This document shows, piece after piece, positions 6,455-6,828 of a stretch of 6,828 nucleotides of DNA. The notes beneath the pieces are model-generated. The model worked only from the letters and a program-made list of their open reading frames with translations, did no database searches and was not told the DNA's origin. Within the stretch, counting starts at the first letter, position 1. Each line of letters starts with the position of its first letter. The DNA is from UMGS1532 sp045594795. Its GTDB lineage: Bacteria > Bacillota > Clostridia > Oscillospirales > Acutalibacteraceae. The position numbers and the translations under genes are program-made. The stretch covers positions 1 through 6,828 of the forward strand of contig JAZNZF010000016.1 of the NCBI GenBank assembly GCA_045594795.1, given 5' to 3'.

Positions 6455-6828
6455 CTAATCATCAGTAAAAGCACTCCATTTTTTTGTTACTATAGCGTAG
6501 TAAAGATCCATAAATGACACAGCTGCAATACAAAGTATAAAAAACATTACAGTCGCTTTCTCGATGAAATCAGAATTATCAAAAACCACGCTTATGCCAT
6601 ATATCAGTAATATAAATGCTATGGGTGTTGTAAATATACAACTATTACTCATTAGTTTTGTAAATCGCTTTTTATCCTTTGAGCTTAAAAACATATTTTT
6701 GATATTTGAACATGTTATTCCATTAACTTTACATGCTATACGTTTTAACGTTACAGTTTTAAAAATCAATAACATTCTCAGTTTTACATCATCAGCATCT
6801 AAAGTTAAATCTTTTATATCAGTAACAT
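6455..6828 (-). CDS. Unrecognised protein with two membrane segments, 5' end beyond the window
   Basis: The minus-strand frame ends at a TAG (6457-6455) and is open all the way to the right edge, giving at least 124 residues. An internal ATG at 6775 has no ribosome binding site, and the upstream in-frame codons (VTDIKDLTLDADDVKLR) read like coding sequence, so the true start is probably off the window. Two hydrophobic segments are visible, about FTTPIAFILLIYGISVVF and ATVMFFILCIAAVSFMDLYYAI. They are joined by a short acidic loop (DNSDF) and preceded by a basic stretch (SSKDKKRFTK), which by the positive-inside rule is probably cytoplasmic. The tail after the second helix is short (about 10 residues, ending FTDD). 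I do not recognise the family, and no catalytic motif is seen. A hairpin terminator lies just after the stop. Confidence 0.6.
   Translation of the reverse strand, partial: VTDIKDLTLDADDVKLRMLLIFKTVTLKRIACKVNGITCSNIKNMFLSSKDKKRFTKLMSNSCIFTTPIAFILLIYGISVVFDNSDFIEKATVMFFILCIAAVSFMDLYYAIVTKKWSAFTDD

Overview
The window is AT-rich and carries tightly spaced genes with strong GGAGG-type ribosome binding sites and textbook TTGACA/TATAAT-like promoters. It also has a SigH-like sigma factor, a PgcA-type phosphosugar mutase and a double zinc-ribbon protein of the zf-trcl kind. Together these point to a low-GC Firmicute, most likely a clostridial (Oscillospiraceae-like) gut or anaerobic bacterium. No tRNA, rRNA, CRISPR array, insertion sequence or phage gene is visible, and the window reads as chromosomal housekeeping and accessory sequence.

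Left part (1-3488): a strong promoter (23-51) drives a short-chain dehydrogenase (74-799). Its IWGxxGASCEVxYSxSK active-site block matches the EF-P 5-aminopentanone reductase (YmfI) branch better than a generic FabG. 43 bases downstream, with no terminator between, lies an 868-residue P2-like P-type ATPase (843-3449). The two are probably one transcript, which ends at a perfect 17-bp hairpin (3448-3488). The ATPase is the oddest object here. It keeps the phosphorylated Asp and the actuator TGES, but nearly all canonical ion-coordinating side chains in M4, M5, M6 and M8 are replaced. The GDGxNDxPxL hinge is degraded, and two near-invariant lysines are arginines.

Middle part (3504-4683): two minus-strand genes converge on that terminator. 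They are a SigH-like sigma factor (3877-4452) with its own promoter and, 94 bases downstream, a 92-residue protein with four CxxC pairs (3504-3782). The leader of the latter contains a GC-rich hairpin. A 231-base AT-rich divergent intergenic region (4453-4683) carries the sigma-gene promoter on the minus strand and the mutase promoter on the plus strand.

Right part (4684-6828): a complete alpha-D-phosphohexomutase (phosphoglucomutase/phosphomannomutase) interconverts hexose 1- and 6-phosphates. A bidirectional hairpin terminator follows. The window ends in the C-terminal part of an unrecognised minus-strand protein with two membrane segments, whose reading frame is still open at the right edge.

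For three genes (ATPase, sigma factor, mutase) the start was moved inward from the longest possible frame, because the ribosome binding site or promoter lies inside the longer version. The genes do not form an obvious single pathway. The window is best read as two or three independent transcription units, with the divergent ATPase as the main point of interest.
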